Shown here one piece after another: positions 61,461-64,000 of a stretch of DNA of 64,000 nucleotides. The stretch lies in assembly GCF_008831285.2 (NCBI RefSeq), contig NC_045150.1:1748001-1812000 (forward strand), written 5' to 3'. The stretch comes from Nymphaea colorata. Its lineage: Eukaryota > Streptophyta > Magnoliopsida > Nymphaeales > Nymphaeaceae. The translations under genes and the position numbers were made by a program. Every line of letters begins with the position of its first letter. Position 1 is the stretch's first letter. The notes under the pieces are model-generated. The model saw only the letters and a list, made by a program, of their open reading frames with translations. It did no database searches and was not told the DNA's origin.

Positions 61461-63904
61461 GAAGCAAAACCGTCGAAGCAGTTTGGAAAAACTCAATGGT
61501 TACGATATTTTTAACATGAAAAATGTAAACCTCTTTAAAAACCTAAAGCATAAGTACCTCGTTAAAAACCTAAAGGGTAAGTATGTACAATTTTGACTCG
61601 TCGACCTCGGGTACATACAGTCAATGGCATACTTGCAACGTATCCGAGGCCGACGCACCCGTACTGGTACCGGGTGCGGGTACTGCTCCTTCAAAGCAGT
61701 ACCTGGACTAATTACCACTGTGGTTTGCATACAACCATATGCTTTTTCCACTTCAAGTATGGACTGCCCCGTCTTCTTTTTCTTTTTCAACGACAAGATT
61801 GAGGGTGCGGACCACCAAGTTTTACAAGAAGAAACAATGAGAATGTTCAGTCAACGGAATGAATACTTGATTCAAACACTTCAATTTCACACTCTTTTAT
61901 CACCTTAGAACTTGCTCTTTCATAAACCTTTCTCCCCCTTTCATTTTCTTTGAAGAACTTGGCGGCGATGAGTCTTGATTACAAAGTCTAAATAGAACAA
62001 TACAACCTCAAGCAACAGAAGTGTTTGAACCTTATTTAAGGCTTTTAGCGCCCCTTACCACCTGTGTTTGTGACAGTTGTTAAGTATTCAAGAAAAATCA
62101 TATGCTTTAGCGTTATCACTAAATGGGGTTTGGCATAATGAGAAAGGGGGTGCCTGGCATACGAATGGTCATGGTTCAGCTCCCGTCAAGTAGAAAAGAC
62201 GGGTTTTATTTACCCGTAATCGGCTTGCTGTTTTACCGCTGGTCTCTAGAGGACTCAGGTGTGTGTTTTTTCTAAACAGGTTTAGGGAAGGGGGAAGAAA
62301 TGGGCGCACAGTAAACTTTGCAGATATGAAATCACACAAATAATTGGTGTTCGATTATACCTTGGATCCAGAGCTGGAAGAGAAGCAGACTGCACCCAAA
62401 AAAGAAAAGTTTAAATCCCAACTGAAGTAAATCATACTTCAAAAATCCGAGTCTAATATATGCCTCCCAGTGAACACTTTCACAAGTACGTCGTCTGGTT
62501 GTTCTGACACCATCACTTTATTTGTTTCCTCTCGTTTCGACAAGGTAATGTTTCAAAATGAAAATTACAACATCAATAAATAATTGGACTTACAGGTACA
62601 GTGGTTAGTGCACCAATTTACAGTCCCTGCATCATTTCTTGACCTGTACAGGCAACACATTGGAGGCATCTGCAGTAAAAAAAAAATTAAAAGAATAATG
62701 GAAAAAAAGGCAATTGGAGGAGACCAAACCACACATGACTATCACAGCAAAAAGTTTGCAGCTCCAAAAGAAATGATATAGGCAGGCCAATAAGTTATAC
62801 GATTAATTCGCAGATGCCCATGTGGGCCTCTAATAGGCTCCGAATAAGTAGGAAAATGGAACACCCAATGGTATAGCAGTGAACGGACAGCTTCATGCGG
62901 ATCACCAAGCCAGAAGAACCTGAAGCCAACACTACCAAAATTGGCCTCATTCCATCACGCTGATGATGTAATGATTCCCTACTTCAAATTGAACATGCTT
63001 CTGCTGCAATACTACCAAAGCCTTGGGAACTTCTTGCTATACAAAGTAGTCCTGCCGGAGAATAGTAACCAAATCTGGAGATAATCCGTCATCTCTTTGC
63101 TTCTCAGACTCTCCATTTGGTAGATGTACAAGCCATGAAACTGAAGGAGCAAGTGGTGAATACAAGCCTGCAGTAATTTATGTAGATTAGCAGTTGCATA
63201 ACTCGCCAGCTTAAAGAAAAATATGGACAAAGACCACTACCGTCTGATTCAGCATTAAATGGATACTTCAGTGCCAAACTTGGCTGATACAGAGGTATCA
63301 CAGCCACCAGTTGTTCATTTTTAAAATTATTTTACATATTTTAACTTTTAAGGCATTTATTAATTTGAAAATATTTATTTATTCATTTTAGGTATAAATA
63401 ATATTGTTTGCCAATTCACAACCAATTCAGCAATCTAAATTGCACCTGGTCAATTTGGTTCATCTTCCAATTTTCATGACACCGACAGGGACTCAATTTT
63501 AGGGAAATCACAACATAAAAGCCACAGCGATGCATTAGAAAACAGCCCAAATGAGAAACCAAAAGTTTCAAACACTAAAATAATTTGGCAATTACATAAA
63601 AGAATAATTAGCGGATGGCTTTGCTTTATGGTTTCACAGATTTCTCTACCATTTCACGTCATGAACACTAAAAGGGAAAAAAGTTATTTAAGTAAAAGGA
63701 GCTAATGAGGCTGTCAATGCATTCAGTGGACAAAATCTAACTGCACCACCACGTATTCCACTCACGTCTGTACTGGACACAAGGTCACATTAGATATATC
63801 CAGTATGCAGTTTCATTTGTCAGGGACATGACAAAGTTCACGTTCACCATTGCTCAATAGAAAAATAACAAGAAGTTAGAAATATCAACCACCTAAAGCT
63901 TTAC
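61461..63904. other. Spacer up to the right-edge gene; possibly its introns
   Basis: No confident coding blocks. If the exon at the right edge belongs to a minus-strand gene, its downstream exons and 3' UTR should lie here. A candidate at about 63236-63307 (VIPLYQPSLALKYPFNAESD) has no family I know. Confidence 0.35.
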
Positions 63905-64000
63905 CTGTTTCTGGAGGTGGTTCAGGTTCTTTAGTTGCATGCAATATTGTGGTTCCTGAGAGCACTGTAATTATTCCACATATCTCTGATGCTATGCTAC
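63905..64000 (-). CDS. Exon of a probable NIPA-type magnesium transporter (DUF803), cut by the window edge
   Basis: The minus strand is open to the window edge and reads VASEICGIITVLSGTTILHA, then TKEPEPPPETG, followed by a good GTAAAG donor at 63904. ICGxxTVLSGTxxLHxT(K/R)E matches the last transmembrane helix and start of the cytosolic tail in NIPA/DUF803 proteins, Mg2+ carriers of endosome and plasma membrane. Only about 32 residues are visible, so the assignment is provisional and the gene body lies beyond 64000. Confidence 0.55.

Overview
The window is nuclear DNA of a flowering plant. It shows spliced genes with plant GT-AG introns, an intronless DYW-type PPR gene, a WEB-family gene, plant kinesin, F-box/kelch and nucleobase-transporter fragments, and several classes of plant transposon. 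Genus or species cannot be told from the sequence alone. Gene density is low: three genes appear complete, one is cut by the right edge, and most of the rest is nested, decayed transposable elements.

Layout. 1-6917: a complete FAB1-type phosphatidylinositol-3-phosphate 5-kinase gene (+), ten coding exons that join without a frame break into 1685 codons. 6918-13416: its 3' flank, an unidentified decayed gene tail (-), a kinesin-4 fragment (-) inside a possible 2.2-kb terminal-inverted-repeat element, a duplicated purine-rich block and a hAT transposase relic (-). 13417-28460: a nest. A minus-strand LTR element (LTR-like copies at 13417-13773 and 27437-27812, initiator-Met primer site, gag-like repeats) is split by a large Tekay/Del-like Ty3 element (13787-24038) with LTRs over 3 kb. 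That element was in turn hit by two hAT-like elements with perfect 8-bp target duplications. A decayed Ty3 gag lies beside the outer LTR.

28461-33308: an AT-rich spacer, then the PPR-DYW gene (-, 999 aa). 33309-38340: long CT/AT microsatellites and AT-rich spacer, with a CT-rich block that resembles a plant 5' leader. 38341-42946: a mostly recognisable Ty1/copia element (-) with a few stops and frameshifts and no visible 5' LTR. 43605-49220: captured or decayed fragments of a nucleobase-ascorbate transporter (+), an F-box/kelch SKIP11-like protein (-) and a PPR protein (+), plus a large inverted repeat at 44935-45375. 49221-56540: sequence with no recognised genes, then hAT, CACTA-like and copia relics. 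57836-58549: the WEB-family gene (-). 58550-64000: AT-rich spacer, ending with one exon (-) that looks like a NIPA-type magnesium transporter.

The genes do not form a pathway: FAB1 acts in endomembrane lipid signalling, the PPR protein probably in organelle RNA editing, and the WEB protein is a coiled-coil protein. The recurring theme is fragments of host genes (kinesin, transporter, F-box/kelch, PPR) lying next to transposon-like termini, which suggests repeated gene capture. I found no CRISPR array, rRNA, tRNA or bacterial-type operon.
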